From: an uncultured Alphaproteobacteria bacterium
Lineage (GTDB): Bacteria > Pseudomonadota > Alphaproteobacteria > Rhizobiales > Rhizobiaceae
Assembly (NCBI GenBank): GCA_929200315.1
Contig: CAKMZB010000007.1
Coordinates: forward strand, 154,474 to 218,473
DNA: 64,000 nucleotides
Reading direction: 5' to 3'
Part shown: one piece after another, positions 7,356-16,495 of the stretch
Numbering within the stretch: position 1 is the first letter of the stretch
Layout: every line of letters starts with the position of its first letter
Made by a program: the position numbers and the translations under genes
The notes under the pieces: generated by a model
Told to the model about the DNA's origin: nothing
What the model saw: only the letters and a program-made list of their open reading frames with translations
Database searches by the model: none

Positions 7356-9257
7356 TCAGTTCAGGTTAGCCCAGGCCGCAATCGCATCCTGAAAGACCTT
7401 CTGGCCCGTCGCGCCCTTTTCCATCGCCACAAGCGCGCGGCGGCCGGTTCGGTATTCCAGCGGAATGTCGATCCAGTTGCCGTTGCGCAGAAGATTGACG
7501 TTGCGCTGGCGGGAATCTTGCAGATTGTTGAGCGCAATCAGGAAAATGCCGTCATCAAGGCGCGCGGGAACGCCGATGAGATTTTCGCCACGTGCCTGCT
7601 CACTCTCTTTAAGGGCAAAACGGTTGATGTTTGAAACCGCGCCACCCGGGAAGTCATCCGGTACAGCAAAGACCAGTTCGATCAAATGACTGGCAGGAAG
7701 AGCCTCATCAACATTGCGCTTGATGGAAAGGAGCAGAACAAGACTGCGGTCAGGCACCGTCATACGCCCAGAAATTACAGGCTCCTCGGGCAGTCCTGTG
7801 GCAGGAGATTCCGATGTGAGGGACCAGACCACGGCACCTTGGTGCATGGTGGCGCTACCGGGGGTCGAACCTTCCTCCCAGAGGATGGCGGTAACTTCGC
7901 CTTCGGCAAGCTGCGCGGGAGCGGCCGGTTCAGCGGTCGGGGCTTCGATGTTGCTCGCGCCTTGGCCATCGGCGGCTGGAACCGTCGTCGGCTGAGGCAG
8001 CGGGTCAGCAGGCGGTGGGGCGGGCGCGCCGTCTTCGCCCAGACGGTCTTCGTCCTTCGGACCAGGCACGACCTGGGTCGGCGCTGGCTCAGGTTCGGGT
8101 GTGGGCACTGGTTCCGGCACTGGTGCTGGTTCTGGCGCCGGATCAGGCGCAGACGTCGGCTCGGTCCCGTTTTCCGGCGGCGTGATGGAGATGGTCCGGA
8201 CCGGATTTGGCCTTGCTGGATCATCAAGATCAAGAACCGAGCCAAGCAAGCTCGTCAGGCCAAGGCTTTCAATGGTGGAATTGCGTAGCGACTTCAGTTG
8301 CGGCACCGCGAAAAGAGCAACAAACACAAGAAGGATAACTACTATCAGCGCAACAACGATCTTGAATGCAAAACTGCTACCGCCACCAGCCTCTGCCGCA
8401 CGGGCCGCCCGGCGCGCCCGCGGGGAGTCCATCGCACTAACTTCCGGTGTAACCGGAACGGCAACTGTTGGGTCGGATGGGTCCACGCCATCGTCGCTGT
8501 CAAAGGCAGGGTCGTTGTTGACGAACTCGTCCTTCCAGGCATCGAGCTTTGCCTCAGCTTCCGACATGGGATCGAGGGGCATTCTGGGCTCTTCTGCCCT
8601 GGTCTGCGGATCACCGATCGCAGGGTCGGTGGCCTCCACTGGAGGGCTGGTTATCTGAGCGACACTGAGGTCTTCACGAATATCAGCCTCCGGAAGACCG
8701 CTATAAGAGGACGTACTTGGCCGCGCGCTGGGAATTTCCGGTGCCGCAGATGGCGCAAGAGCACCGCTGGACTGTGGCTCGTGGTCTGTTCCGGCTGGAA
8801 CGTTGGCCTTGGCCGAATCGAAAATGGGGGCGTCGGCGGCTTGGGTGCCGCTATCGCCTTCGGCGACCGGTGCAGAACTGCTACCGCCGCGGTCAAAGAC
8901 CGGAGCGTCAGGAGATGGCGAAAGCGCTCCGTCGGAGGCCTTTGGCAATTTTGGCGCTGGTTCCGGCATAGGAGCAGGCGGCGTGGATGTTGGCGCAGGC
9001 GGTGATGGCGACGGCGTTGGTGCGGCGGAAGAAACTTCACTGTCTTTGGCGCTATATTCACCTTCGATGCGGGTGATGGCCTCTTCAAGTTGGGCCATTT
9101 CCGCTTCAATGCCCGCATCCTCCAGCGGCGGATTGCGCATCTCGAGCTGCTTGCGGATCGTGCCGCGCGCCCGGTCGTAGAGTTTTTCGCGCAGGTTTGG
9201 CTTTGCATCGCTGAAGCCGGACAGGGTCCGGGTCAAAACTGCGAAATAGTCAGCCAT
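7356..9257 (-). CDS. Proline-rich single-pass membrane protein of unknown function
   Basis: 633 aa. N-terminal helical segment (about 1-70, LTRTLSGF...LYDRARGTIRKQLEMR), then a long low-complexity Pro/Ala/Ser/Glu-rich stretch (about 75-285), one membrane segment (about 296-320, KIVVALIVVILLVFVALF), a second Pro/Glu-rich linker with repeated PEPAP units (about 355-450), and a compact C-terminal domain of about 170 residues with alternating strands (VIWSLTSES... to the end). The topology suggests an envelope protein with the C-terminal domain in the periplasm. It lies directly downstream of purA on the same strand. I do not recognise a named family. Confidence 0.75.
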   Translation of the reverse strand: MADYFAVLTRTLSGFSDAKPNLREKLYDRARGTIRKQLEMRNPPLEDAGIEAEMAQLEEAITRIEGEYSAKDSEVSSAAPTPSPSPPAPTSTPPAPMPEPAPKLPKASDGALSPSPDAPVFDRGGSSSAPVAEGDSGTQAADAPIFDSAKANVPAGTDHEPQSSGALAPSAAPEIPSARPSTSSYSGLPEADIREDLSVAQITSPPVEATDPAIGDPQTRAEEPRMPLDPMSEAEAKLDAWKDEFVNNDPAFDSDDGVDPSDPTVAVPVTPEVSAMDSPRARRAARAAEAGGGSSFAFKIVVALIVVILLVFVALFAVPQLKSLRNSTIESLGLTSLLGSVLDLDDPARPNPVRTISITPPENGTEPTSAPDPAPEPAPVPEPVPTPEPEPAPTQVVPGPKDEDRLGEDGAPAPPPADPLPQPTTVPAADGQGASNIEAPTAEPAAPAQLAEGEVTAILWEEGSTPGSATMHQGAVVWSLTSESPATGLPEEPVISGRMTVPDRSLVLLLSIKRNVDEALPASHLIELVFAVPDDFPGGAVSNINRFALKESEQARGENLIGVPARLDDGIFLIALNNLQDSRQRNVNLLRNGNWIDIPLEYRTGRRALVAMEKGATGQKVFQDAIAAWANLN

Positions 9258-9330
9258 GAAGACGCCCGTTTTAGTGAAACCAATGCGCCGGAACTGTTAA
9301 AATTCCGATACCACTATGTGTAACAACACG

Positions 9331-10626
9331 TTAGTCGCGAAAAGGGTCCGCAACAAGTATCGTGTCATCCCGCTCCGGACTTGTGGAGAGTAACGCGATG
9401 GGTGCCCCGATCAGTTCTTCGATACGGCGCACATATTTGATCGCCTGCGCGGGCAGGTCCGCCCAGGACCGCGCGCCCGCAGTAGTGCCGTCCCAACCGT
9501 CAAGGGTCTCGTAGATTGGTTCAACATTGGCCTGCGCCCGCTGGGAAGCGGGAAGGAAATCGAGTTCGATGCCATCAAGGCGGTAGCCGGTGCAGACTTT
9601 GATGCTCTCAAGCCCGTCGAGCACATCGAGTTTGGTGAGCGCAATGCCGGTGATGCCGTTGACTGCAACCGACTGGCGCACCAAAGCCGCGTCGAACCAT
9701 CCGCAGCGACGTGAGCGGCCTGTGACGGTGCCGAATTCGTGGCCTTTCTCACCGAGATACTGGCCGACTTCGTCGTTCAGCTCCGTCGGGAAAGGCCCTT
9801 CACCCACACGGGTCGTGTAGGCCTTGGTAATACCGAGGACGAAGTCGAGCGCCCCCGGACCGATTCCAGCGCCGGCAGCGGCTTGGCCGGCGACGGTGTT
9901 GGAGGAGGTTACGAAGGGATAGGTGCCGTGGTCTATGTCGAGAAGCGTGCCCTGGGCACCTTCAAAGAGAATGCGCTGACCAGCAGAACGGGCATCGTCC
10001 AACCTTTTCCACACCGTATCGCGGAATGGTAGAATGCGGTCTGCCACGCTGGTGAGTTCTTCCAGCAATGTGGAGGCTTCTATCTCGGCCTCACCCAAAC
10101 CCCGGCGCAGCGCATTGTGGTGCGTCAGCAGGCGTTCGATCTTGGCAGGCAGCGTGTCTGGGTTGGCAAGGTCCATCACGCGAACAGCGCGGCGGCCGAC
10201 CTTGTCCTCGTAGGCGGGGCCAATGCCGCGGCGGGTGGTGCCGATCTTGGTGCCAGCGCTCGCGGCATCTTCACGCAAGCCGTCAAGTTCGCGATGGAGG
10301 GAAAGAATCAATGTTGCATTGTCTGCAATGCGCAAATTGTCCGGCGAGACGGTCACGCCCTGCTTCTCAAGCCGACCCATTTCGGCAACCAGCGCATGAG
10401 GGTCAATGACGACGCCGTTGCCGATTATGCCCATCTTGCCCTTACGCACCACACCGGAAGGAAGGAGTGACAATTTATAGCTCACCCCATCGATCACCAG
10501 CGTATGGCCGGCATTGTGCCCACCCTGAAAGCGCACCACGAGATCGGCCCGCTCAGAAAGCCAGTCGACGATCTTGCCCTTGCCTTCGTCCCCCCATTGG
10601 GAGCCGACGACCACCACATTTGCCAT
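9331..10626 (-). CDS. purA: Adenylosuccinate synthetase
   Basis: 431 aa, standard length. Catalyses GTP-dependent ligation of IMP and aspartate in AMP synthesis. The N-terminus has [11 protein letters not shown] (residues 8-18) with catalytic Asp13, and GGHNAGHT with His41. The KTDVLDG/KLDVLDG guanine-binding segment and [11 protein letters not shown] motif are also present. ATG 10626 gives the canonical MANVVVVG start; the longer frame to 10671 is not supported. Confidence 0.97.
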   Translation of the reverse strand: MANVVVVGSQWGDEGKGKIVDWLSERADLVVRFQGGHNAGHTLVIDGVSYKLSLLPSGVVRKGKMGIIGNGVVIDPHALVAEMGRLEKQGVTVSPDNLRIADNATLILSLHRELDGLREDAASAGTKIGTTRRGIGPAYEDKVGRRAVRVMDLANPDTLPAKIERLLTHHNALRRGLGEAEIEASTLLEELTSVADRILPFRDTVWKRLDDARSAGQRILFEGAQGTLLDIDHGTYPFVTSSNTVAGQAAAGAGIGPGALDFVLGITKAYTTRVGEGPFPTELNDEVGQYLGEKGHEFGTVTGRSRRCGWFDAALVRQSVAVNGITGIALTKLDVLDGLESIKVCTGYRLDGIELDFLPASQRAQANVEPIYETLDGWDGTTAGARSWADLPAQAIKYVRRIEELIGAPIALLSTSPERDDTILVADPFRD

Positions 10627-10725
10627 GTCAATATTTCGCCCGGTTGCGTCGCCCGTCTCTCCCGCAGCCAAGAGGCCGGGTCAAGCCCGCTTGTGGAAAG
10701 GCGCGGGGCGACGTAGGGCGGCGGC

Positions 10726-11631
10726 ATGTACCGCGCTTTCGCCAACCCCTACATCGCCCTTGCCATCACAACCCTGATCTGGGGCGGCAACGCGGTAGCC
10801 GGGCGCTTTGCGGTGGGACACATTTCGCCGATGGCGCTTACCAGCTTCCGCTGGGCGCTCGCGCTGGCAATCGTGCTGCCGTTTGCGTGGAAACATCTAA
10901 AGACGGAGCGAGCCGTGATCGCGGAGCACTGGCTCTATCTCCTTGCTTGTGGTGCGGTGGGTTATACGGCGTTCAACTTCTTTCTCTATTCAGCGCTCCA
11001 GACAGTGTCGGCGATCGACGTCACGCTGGAACAATCGGCCATGCCGATCATCATCTTTGCGCTGAACTACATCCTCTACCGAATCCAGGTGCGCTGGCTG
11101 CAAGTTATGGGCTACGGGCTCACGGTTCTGGGCGTAGTGGTGGTGGTTTCACAAGGCGCACCCCTTGCGCTCTTTACCGGGCGGGGTGGCGGCCTCGGGA
11201 TTGGCGACTTCTTTATGCTCTGCGCGGCGCTTTGCTACGGCGGCTATTCTGTAGCGCTGCGCTCAAAACCAGCTCTCCACTGGCTTTCATTCCTCACCTG
11301 CCTCGTGGCGGCAGCGTTTCTGGCTTCGCTCTTTGGTATTGCAGGAGAAGTGGCGGTGGGGGCATCGCTCTTCCCGGCCACCATACAGGGTTGGGCGGTT
11401 GCGATCTATGCAGGGATATTCCCCTCACTGGTCGCGCAAGGGCTGTTTATCTTTGGTGTCGAGCGCCTTGGCGCGAACCTGGCCGGCATGTTCATCAACT
11501 TAGTGCCGGTCTTTGGAGCGCTGCTCGCCGTGGCGATGCTCGGCGAGCAGCTATTCGTCTTCCACGCGGTGGCTTTCATCCTCGTAGCAGGCGGCATTCT
11601 ACTGGCGCAACGCGCCGAGCAGAAAGTCTAG
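10726..11631 (+). CDS. DMT-superfamily (EamA) transporter
   Basis: 301 aa with ten predicted membrane segments in two EamA repeats (about 8-140 and 155-297). Typical marks are LIWGGNAVAGR in helix 1 and the glycine-rich GMFINLVPVFGALLAVAMLGE in helix 9. Family members export amino acids, metabolites or drugs; the substrate is not predictable. It is divergent from purA and convergent with serA, whose stop codon it overlaps by 4 bp. Confidence 0.88.
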   Translation: MYRAFANPYIALAITTLIWGGNAVAGRFAVGHISPMALTSFRWALALAIVLPFAWKHLKTERAVIAEHWLYLLACGAVGYTAFNFFLYSALQTVSAIDVTLEQSAMPIIIFALNYILYRIQVRWLQVMGYGLTVLGVVVVVSQGAPLALFTGRGGGLGIGDFFMLCAALCYGGYSVALRSKPALHWLSFLTCLVAAAFLASLFGIAGEVAVGASLFPATIQGWAVAIYAGIFPSLVAQGLFIFGVERLGANLAGMFINLVPVFGALLAVAMLGEQLFVFHAVAFILVAGGILLAQRAEQKV

Positions 11632-13229
11632 ACAGCAAATTCCAGAGCCTTGGCTGTATCAATGTCAGTGGATTCCATCAGGTGCTCCAGGAACTCGGCA
11701 GATACCGGATGGTCAAGCTCAACCAGCGAGATTGCCTGCCCACCGGCCTCATCACGGCCGAGGTAGAAGTTGGCGATGTTAATGCCGGCCTCGCCGAACA
11801 CCATGCCCACCTTACCGACGATCCCCGGAGCATCGGCATTGGTGGTGTAGAGCATATATTTGCCCGCTTCAGCCTCCATGTTGATGCCCTTGATCTGAAT
11901 GAAACGCGGTTTGCCGTCGGAGAAGACAGTGCCTGCAACAGTGCGTGTCATGTTGTCGGTGACGACCTTGATCTGAATATAGCCGTCAAAGACGCCAGAC
12001 TTGGCGCGAGTCATCTCAGTAAGCTTGACGCCACGCTCCGCCGCCATGACAGGAGCGGAGACCATGTTCACATCCGCAACCTGTGTGCGAAGCAGGCCGG
12101 CGAGAACGGCAGAGGACAAGGCCTTGGTGTTCATCTCCGAAACGTGGCCGTCAAAGAGAATTTCGACCTCCTTGATCGCACTTTCCGTCACTTGCCCCAC
12201 GAAAGAACCAAGAGTGTCAGCCAGCGTCACAAAGGGCGTGAGGCGTGGAGCTTCTTCGGCGGAAATGGAGGGCATGTTAAGCGCGTTTGTGACCGCACCG
12301 CGGGTGAGATAGGCGCTCATCTGCTCGGCAACCTGAAGGGCGACATTCTCCTGCGCCTCTGTGGTTGCAGCGCCGAGATGCGGCGTGCAAACGACGTTGG
12401 GCTTGCCAAACAGCGGGGAGTTCGTTGCCGGTTCAACCTCAAAAACGTCGATCCCGGCACCGGCCACTTTGCCGCTATCAAGCGCAGCGGCGAGGGCCTC
12501 TTCATCTATCAAGCCACCACGGGCGCAATTGATGATGCGCACACCGTCTTTCATCTGCGCCAACGCCGCCGTGCCGATGATGCCTCGTGTCTTGTCAGTC
12601 AGTGGAGTGTGGAGGGTAATGAAGTCGGCGCGGGGGAAGAGATCTTCCAGCTCCACCTTCTCGATACCAAGGTACTCAGCACGCTCCGGCGAGAGATAGG
12701 GATCATAGGCGATGACGCGCATTTTCATGCCCTGAGCCCGGTCGGCAACGATGGAGCCGATGTTGCCGGCGCCGATCAAACCAAGGGTCTTGCCGGTGAG
12801 TTCTACGCCCATAAAGCGGGATTTCTCCCACTTGCCAGCCTGGGTGGAGCCGTCCGCCGCCGGGATCTGCCGGGCGACAGCCATCATCAGGCTGATCGCG
12901 TGCTCGGCGGTGGTGATGGAATTCCCGAAGGGCGTGTTCATGACGATAATGCCGCGGCGGGAGGCGGCTTTCAGATCAACATTGTCGACGCCTATCCCTG
13001 CGCGGCCGATGACCTTCAGATTGGTTGCGGCGTCGATGAGCTTCTCCGTCGCCTTGGTGGCCGAGCGGATGGCAAGGCCATCATAGTCAGCAATCTTAGC
13101 GAGCAGCGCGTCTTTGTCTTTGCCAAGAGCGGGTTCGAAATCAACATCAACGCCATTGTCGCGGAAGATCTGAACGGCAGTTTCGGAAAGTGCGTCGGAT
13201 ACGAGAACGCGAGGTTTGCGGTCGGTCAT
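11628..13229 (-). CDS. serA: D-3-phosphoglycerate dehydrogenase
   Basis: 533 aa, long-form enzyme. It opens the phosphorylated serine pathway by oxidising 3-phosphoglycerate. NAD-binding motif GLIGAGNIGSIVADRA (about 145-160), catalytic Arg in NCARGGLID (about 233), Glu region and catalytic His in TPHLGAAT (about 285). An ASB-type intervening domain follows (about 315-450) and an ACT domain ends the protein (about 458-533). It is downstream of serC on the same strand, separated by a REP-like repeat, so the two form the usual serC-serA unit. Confidence 0.97.
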   Translation of the reverse strand: MTDRKPRVLVSDALSETAVQIFRDNGVDVDFEPALGKDKDALLAKIADYDGLAIRSATKATEKLIDAATNLKVIGRAGIGVDNVDLKAASRRGIIVMNTPFGNSITTAEHAISLMMAVARQIPAADGSTQAGKWEKSRFMGVELTGKTLGLIGAGNIGSIVADRAQGMKMRVIAYDPYLSPERAEYLGIEKVELEDLFPRADFITLHTPLTDKTRGIIGTAALAQMKDGVRIINCARGGLIDEEALAAALDSGKVAGAGIDVFEVEPATNSPLFGKPNVVCTPHLGAATTEAQENVALQVAEQMSAYLTRGAVTNALNMPSISAEEAPRLTPFVTLADTLGSFVGQVTESAIKEVEILFDGHVSEMNTKALSSAVLAGLLRTQVADVNMVSAPVMAAERGVKLTEMTRAKSGVFDGYIQIKVVTDNMTRTVAGTVFSDGKPRFIQIKGINMEAEAGKYMLYTTNADAPGIVGKVGMVFGEAGINIANFYLGRDEAGGQAISLVELDHPVSAEFLEHLMESTDIDTAKALEFAV

Positions 13230-13252
13230 GGTTTGGTTCCTTCAACTGCCCC

Positions 13253-13359
13253 CTTGTCATTCCCACGCAGGTGGGAATCCATGGTTGCGTTATTGTGATG
13301 AAAGTTTCGGGCATTAAGCCCGTTGAAAGATGGATCTCCGCCTGCGCGGAGATGACAAG
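13253..13359. repeat. REP-like inverted repeat between serC and serA
   Basis: Arms 13253-13282 and 13330-13359 are imperfect inverted copies of each other (CTTGTCAT...ATCCAT facing ATGGAT...ATGACAAG), and each arm folds on itself (TCCCAC...GTGGGA and CTCCGC...GCGGAG). Same layout as the element at 4317-4406. It sits inside the serC-serA transcription unit, so it may act as a processing or partial termination site. Confidence 0.8.
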
Positions 13360-13364
13360 ACAAG

Positions 13365-14543
13365 CTAGGCAGCCAGCGCCTGGGCAAACGCCCAGTCGAG
13401 CCACGGCAGCAACGCCTCAACGTCAGCAGTCTCCACCGTCGCACCACACCAGATACGCAGACCCGGAGGTGCGTCGCGGTAGCCGCCGATGTCATAAGCC
13501 ACGCTCTCAGCTTCCAGCACCGAAGTCATGGTCTTCACGAAGGCACGTTGATTGGCTTCGTCCATTGCGGCGACCTTGGGAGCGACGATGGAGAGGCAAA
13601 CAGAGGTGTTGGAGCGAGTAGCCGGGTCAGCGGCCAGGTTGGCAACCCAATCGGTCTTTTCGATCCAATCAAAGATGGCTTGCGCGTTCGCATCCGCGCG
13701 CGCCTTCAGCGCAGAAAGGCCGCCAATTTCTTGTCCCCATCCCAGCGTATCGAGGTAATCTTCAACACAGAGCATGGAAGGGGTGTTGATCGTCTCCCCC
13801 TTGAAGATGCCCTCGATCAGCTTGCCGCCTTTCGTGAGGCGAAAAATCTTCGGCAACGGCCAGGACGGCGTGTAACTCTCCAGCCGTTCAACAGCGCGGG
13901 GGGAGAGGATGAGCATCCCGTGGGCGGCTTCCCCACCCATTACCTTCTGCCAGGAATAGGTGACAGCATCGAGCTTATCCCAGGGCAGATCCTGCGCGAA
14001 GGCCGCGGAGGTTGCATCGCAAAGCGTGAGGCCCGCGCGGTCTGCTGGAATTGCTTCACCGTTCGGCATTTTTACGCCGGAGGTCGTTCCGTTCCAGGTA
14101 AAACAAACGTCACTGTCCCAGTCGATCGCCGTCATGTCCGGCAATTCGCCATAGGGCGCGATCACGGTTTCAGCTTCTATGCCGAGCTGCTTGACAACGT
14201 CCGTCACCCAACCAGCACCAAAACTTTCCCAGGCCACCATTGTGGCAGGGCGTGCGCCAAGTATGGTCCACATGGCCATCTCGTAGGCGCCAGTGTCGGA
14301 GGCAGGCACGATGCCGATGCGGTAGTCATCCGGCACGCCGAGGATTTGGCGTGTCTGGTTGATGGCCTTGGCAAGCTTCGCCTTGCCGATGGCGGCACGA
14401 TGAGAGCGGCCAAGCGGCGCGTCGTTCAGATTGTGAAGGGTCCAGCCGGGGCGCTTGGCGCAAGGGCCGGAGGAAAAGTTAGGGTTTGCCGGCCGCACAT
14501 CAGGACGCACCTGTTGCGCTGCGGCAGCTTCTTGAGCTGTCAT
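13365..14543 (-). CDS. serC: Phosphoserine aminotransferase
   Basis: 392 aa. PLP-dependent conversion of 3-phosphohydroxypyruvate and glutamate to phosphoserine (class V aminotransferase). The PLP lysine is in [11 protein letters not shown] (about residue 200). The N-terminal [17 protein letters not shown] is typical of the alphaproteobacterial SerC form. It is preceded by a structured leader at 14551-14610 that covers its ribosome binding site, and followed by serA. Confidence 0.96.
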   Translation of the reverse strand: MTAQEAAAAQQVRPDVRPANPNFSSGPCAKRPGWTLHNLNDAPLGRSHRAAIGKAKLAKAINQTRQILGVPDDYRIGIVPASDTGAYEMAMWTILGARPATMVAWESFGAGWVTDVVKQLGIEAETVIAPYGELPDMTAIDWDSDVCFTWNGTTSGVKMPNGEAIPADRAGLTLCDATSAAFAQDLPWDKLDAVTYSWQKVMGGEAAHGMLILSPRAVERLESYTPSWPLPKIFRLTKGGKLIEGIFKGETINTPSMLCVEDYLDTLGWGQEIGGLSALKARADANAQAIFDWIEKTDWVANLAADPATRSNTSVCLSIVAPKVAAMDEANQRAFVKTMTSVLEAESVAYDIGGYRDAPPGLRIWCGATVETADVEALLPWLDWAFAQALAA

Positions 14544-14550
14544 GCTCTAT

Positions 14551-14610
14551 CCTTCCAGATAGCAAGCCTCTCGTTGGGGAGAGGTGTCCCACGGACGGGG
14601 CTATGGAAGG
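14551..14610 (-). ncRNA. serC leader RNA motif
   Basis: Read on the minus strand, CCTTCCATAGC (14610-14600) pairs with GCTATCTGGAAGG near 14551-14563, with a 2-nt bulge. Inside are two hairpins: CCCCG..GTGGG and CCTCTC...GAGAGG. This matches my memory of the serC motif reported by comparative genomics upstream of alphaproteobacterial serC. The 3' strand of the closing stem contains the GGAAGGA Shine-Dalgarno sequence, which lies 7 nt from the serC ATG, so the structure probably controls translation. The ligand or trans factor is not known to me. Confidence 0.85.
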
Positions 14611-14678
14611 ACGCTCATCGGGTCAAACAAAAAATGGTGCTAATGCGCCATCTGTTGTCGCTCATTTGGCTAAGCCGA

Positions 14679-15458
14679 TCAGTAAAAATACCAGCGCAGA
14701 CCCGCGCGGATTGCGTGAGCATAGAGGCCATCGTCCTGAACAATGGAAAGATCCACGCCCGATCCATCTGGCCCGGCAACCTCACCATCTTCGATTCGCG
14801 TGAACGTGTAGCCAACATCAAGCTTCAGATTTTCGGTCAGGTCGATACCAGCACCTGCATGGACGGCCCAGGCGAAACGCCAATCGTCGCCAATAGCGGC
14901 ACGTTGTGTCGCCACGGCGGTTGGGGTGCCCGCAATGTCGCTCGTGTCACTTATATAGGTGCCATAGTTCATATGCGCGGCGCCGATACCGGCACCAACA
15001 TAAGGCGTCACACCGCCATAATTACCAATCTCGGTATAGGCGTTGGCCATGACGGTTGTGATGTCGACGTCAACTCTATCTGCCGTCGCAACACCGCTAC
15101 CGCAGACGCCACCTGCCGCGCAGGAGAAGGACGCGTCGAACTCGGTTTCGAACATATGGGTGACCGTCGCATCAATGCGCAGATTGTCGTTGACCTGATA
15201 ACCGATACCAACGCCGAGAGAGAATGCTTCGTCCAGCTCAAACTCCAGCGCATCCAGCTGCACGGGGCCACCAAAGGCATTTGCATTTTCAGCTTCAGCA
15301 AAATTGTAGGCGAGATCACCGCGCAGATACCATCCATTCTGCGATTCAACGAGCGGCGCTTCAACAATCATGTCTGCGGCAAATGCCGTCGGAGCCAATG
15401 GCACCGCCACCGTGGCTAGCGCGGCAAGAATAGTTCGGCGGATCGAGCGGTTAAGCAT
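14679..15458 (-). CDS. Outer membrane beta-barrel protein (porin-like, Omp25/31 or opacity type)
   Basis: 259 aa. Signal peptide about residues 1-28 (ends PTAFAAD), then alternating amphipathic strands and a C-terminal aromatic residue (LRWYFY), the usual beta-barrel assembly signal. Strand motifs include NGWYLRGDLAYNF near the start, GVGIGYQVNDNLRID, and VTPYVGAGIGAAH, typical of the eight-stranded surface antigen barrels common in Rhizobiales. A Cys pair (CAAGGVC) may form a loop disulfide. Start ATG 15458 follows AAGGGTACC. The cluster of TTAA half-sites 90-130 bp upstream suggests CtrA control. Confidence 0.85.
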   Translation of the reverse strand: MLNRSIRRTILAALATVAVPLAPTAFAADMIVEAPLVESQNGWYLRGDLAYNFAEAENANAFGGPVQLDALEFELDEAFSLGVGIGYQVNDNLRIDATVTHMFETEFDASFSCAAGGVCGSGVATADRVDVDITTVMANAYTEIGNYGGVTPYVGAGIGAAHMNYGTYISDTSDIAGTPTAVATQRAAIGDDWRFAWAVHAGAGIDLTENLKLDVGYTFTRIEDGEVAGPDGSGVDLSIVQDDGLYAHAIRAGLRWYFY

Positions 15459-15548
15459 TACAGGTACCCTTCCAGCAGCCACATCCACTCGCCAACGCAG
15501 ACGAAAAGACGGAAATGCGTTTCTAGGTCCAAATCTGCCGCAAAGTGC

Positions 15549-15589
15549 TTAAAAGTCGCTTAACCGTATCGATTAACCCTACATATTAA
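15549..15589. promoter_or_regulatory. Cluster of TTAA half-sites, one TTAA-N7-TTAA CtrA-type box
   Basis: TTAA at 15549-15552 and 15560-15563 have the 7-nt spacing of CtrA boxes. Two more TTAA half-sites (15573-15576, 15586-15589) follow at 9-nt spacing. The cluster lies upstream of the minus-strand outer membrane protein gene and downstream of chpT. Confidence 0.6.
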
Positions 15590-15620
15590 CCCTGATAGGC
15601 TCCTAACGAGGCTGTTTTGC

Positions 15621-16271
15621 TCATTTTTCGACAGCGGAAATGATGACGTCTTCGCCATCCAATTTTGCGTCGAGGATCAGGTTGCAGGATTGGGCAAGCA
15701 GGACAGTGTAATAGGGCTGCACGCCATGAGCGTTCATCTCACCCTCCATCCGCCCTTCCAGCGTGGCAATAAAGTCTTCCGGCACCCGTGCCTTTGGTCC
15801 GGCACAATGCAGCGTGAAAGTGCAACCCTCCCCTTCTCCGTTGAGGGTAACGGCAATCTCGCCGCCCCGCGGCACAGCACCAAGAGCAGTGAGGACGAGG
15901 TTGAGGAGCAACTTAATGCGGTTTTTGGGCACCAGGGAGCGGGTACCGGTCCATTTCAAGTTCGGCTTTTCCGCTTCCATATAAAGACCCACCACCTCTT
16001 CCGCGTTCCCCGTGTCGATAGAGGCACCGGCGGACCCTGACGCGCCAAAGGCCAGGCGGCAGAATTTCAGCTTTGCGGAGGCCGACTTTGCGCTTTTGCG
16101 GATAAGCTCCATGGCAAATGCGTCCATGTCCTCACCCTGATCCTCGTCGAGAACTTCCAGCCCGTTCACCAGTGCTCCAACGGGTGAGATGATATCGTGA
16201 CACACTTTGGAAGCAACCAAAGCCGTCAGATCAAGGGCGTCGAGTTCGGGGATGTGGAGACGGTCGGTCAT
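15621..16271 (-). CDS. chpT: Histidine phosphotransferase ChpT
   Basis: 216 aa. ChpT relays phosphate from the hybrid kinase CckA to the cell-cycle regulators CtrA and CpdR. The phospho-acceptor His is in SKVCHDIISPVGALVNGLEVL (here about residue 24; motif abbreviated VCHDIISPVGAL). The N-terminal helices form a DHp-like dimer domain and the C-terminal half (about 95-215) is a degenerate Bergerat ATPase fold lacking kinase motifs, as in the family. It is divergent from eipA, with a CtrA-type box in the shared upstream region. Confidence 0.92.
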   Translation of the reverse strand: MTDRLHIPELDALDLTALVASKVCHDIISPVGALVNGLEVLDEDQGEDMDAFAMELIRKSAKSASAKLKFCRLAFGASGSAGASIDTGNAEEVVGLYMEAEKPNLKWTGTRSLVPKNRIKLLLNLVLTALGAVPRGGEIAVTLNGEGEGCTFTLHCAGPKARVPEDFIATLEGRMEGEMNAHGVQPYYTVLLAQSCNLILDAKLDGEDVIISAVEK

Positions 16272-16351
16272 GGGTGAAATCCTCTGGCAGCCGGTCAGTG
16301 GAAGCGCTGAATCAGCACAGTCTCAATCTGTCACAGGTGGCACGGCCTTCG

Positions 16352-16366
16352 TTAACCAAGCGTTAA
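16352..16366. promoter_or_regulatory. CtrA-type box TTAA-N7-TTAA between chpT and eipA
   Basis: TTAACCAAGCGTTAA at 16352-16366 has the exact CtrA spacing. It lies 80 bp upstream of the chpT start and 130 bp upstream of eipA, so it could serve either. EipA is reported as CtrA-controlled in Brucella, which supports a functional site. Confidence 0.7.
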
Positions 16367-16495
16367 CCCTAAAGGATGGGAAATGGCCTTGAAATCGCCT
16401 TGGAAACGCCCCGTTAAGACTACCGAAAGGTGGCATTAGCAGGTTTGCAGAAAGGTTTTTTCAACCATCCCTCATTGCCCCAGGAGGCCAAAAGA

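Noticed and set aside
10467..13298. 943-residue open frame on the plus strand
   Set aside because: It runs out of frame through the EamA transporter gene and antisense to serA; composition is that of a GC-rich shadow frame with no domain or ribosome site.
13548..15419. 623-residue open frame on the plus strand
   Set aside because: Antisense to serC and the outer membrane protein gene, both strongly supported; a shadow frame.
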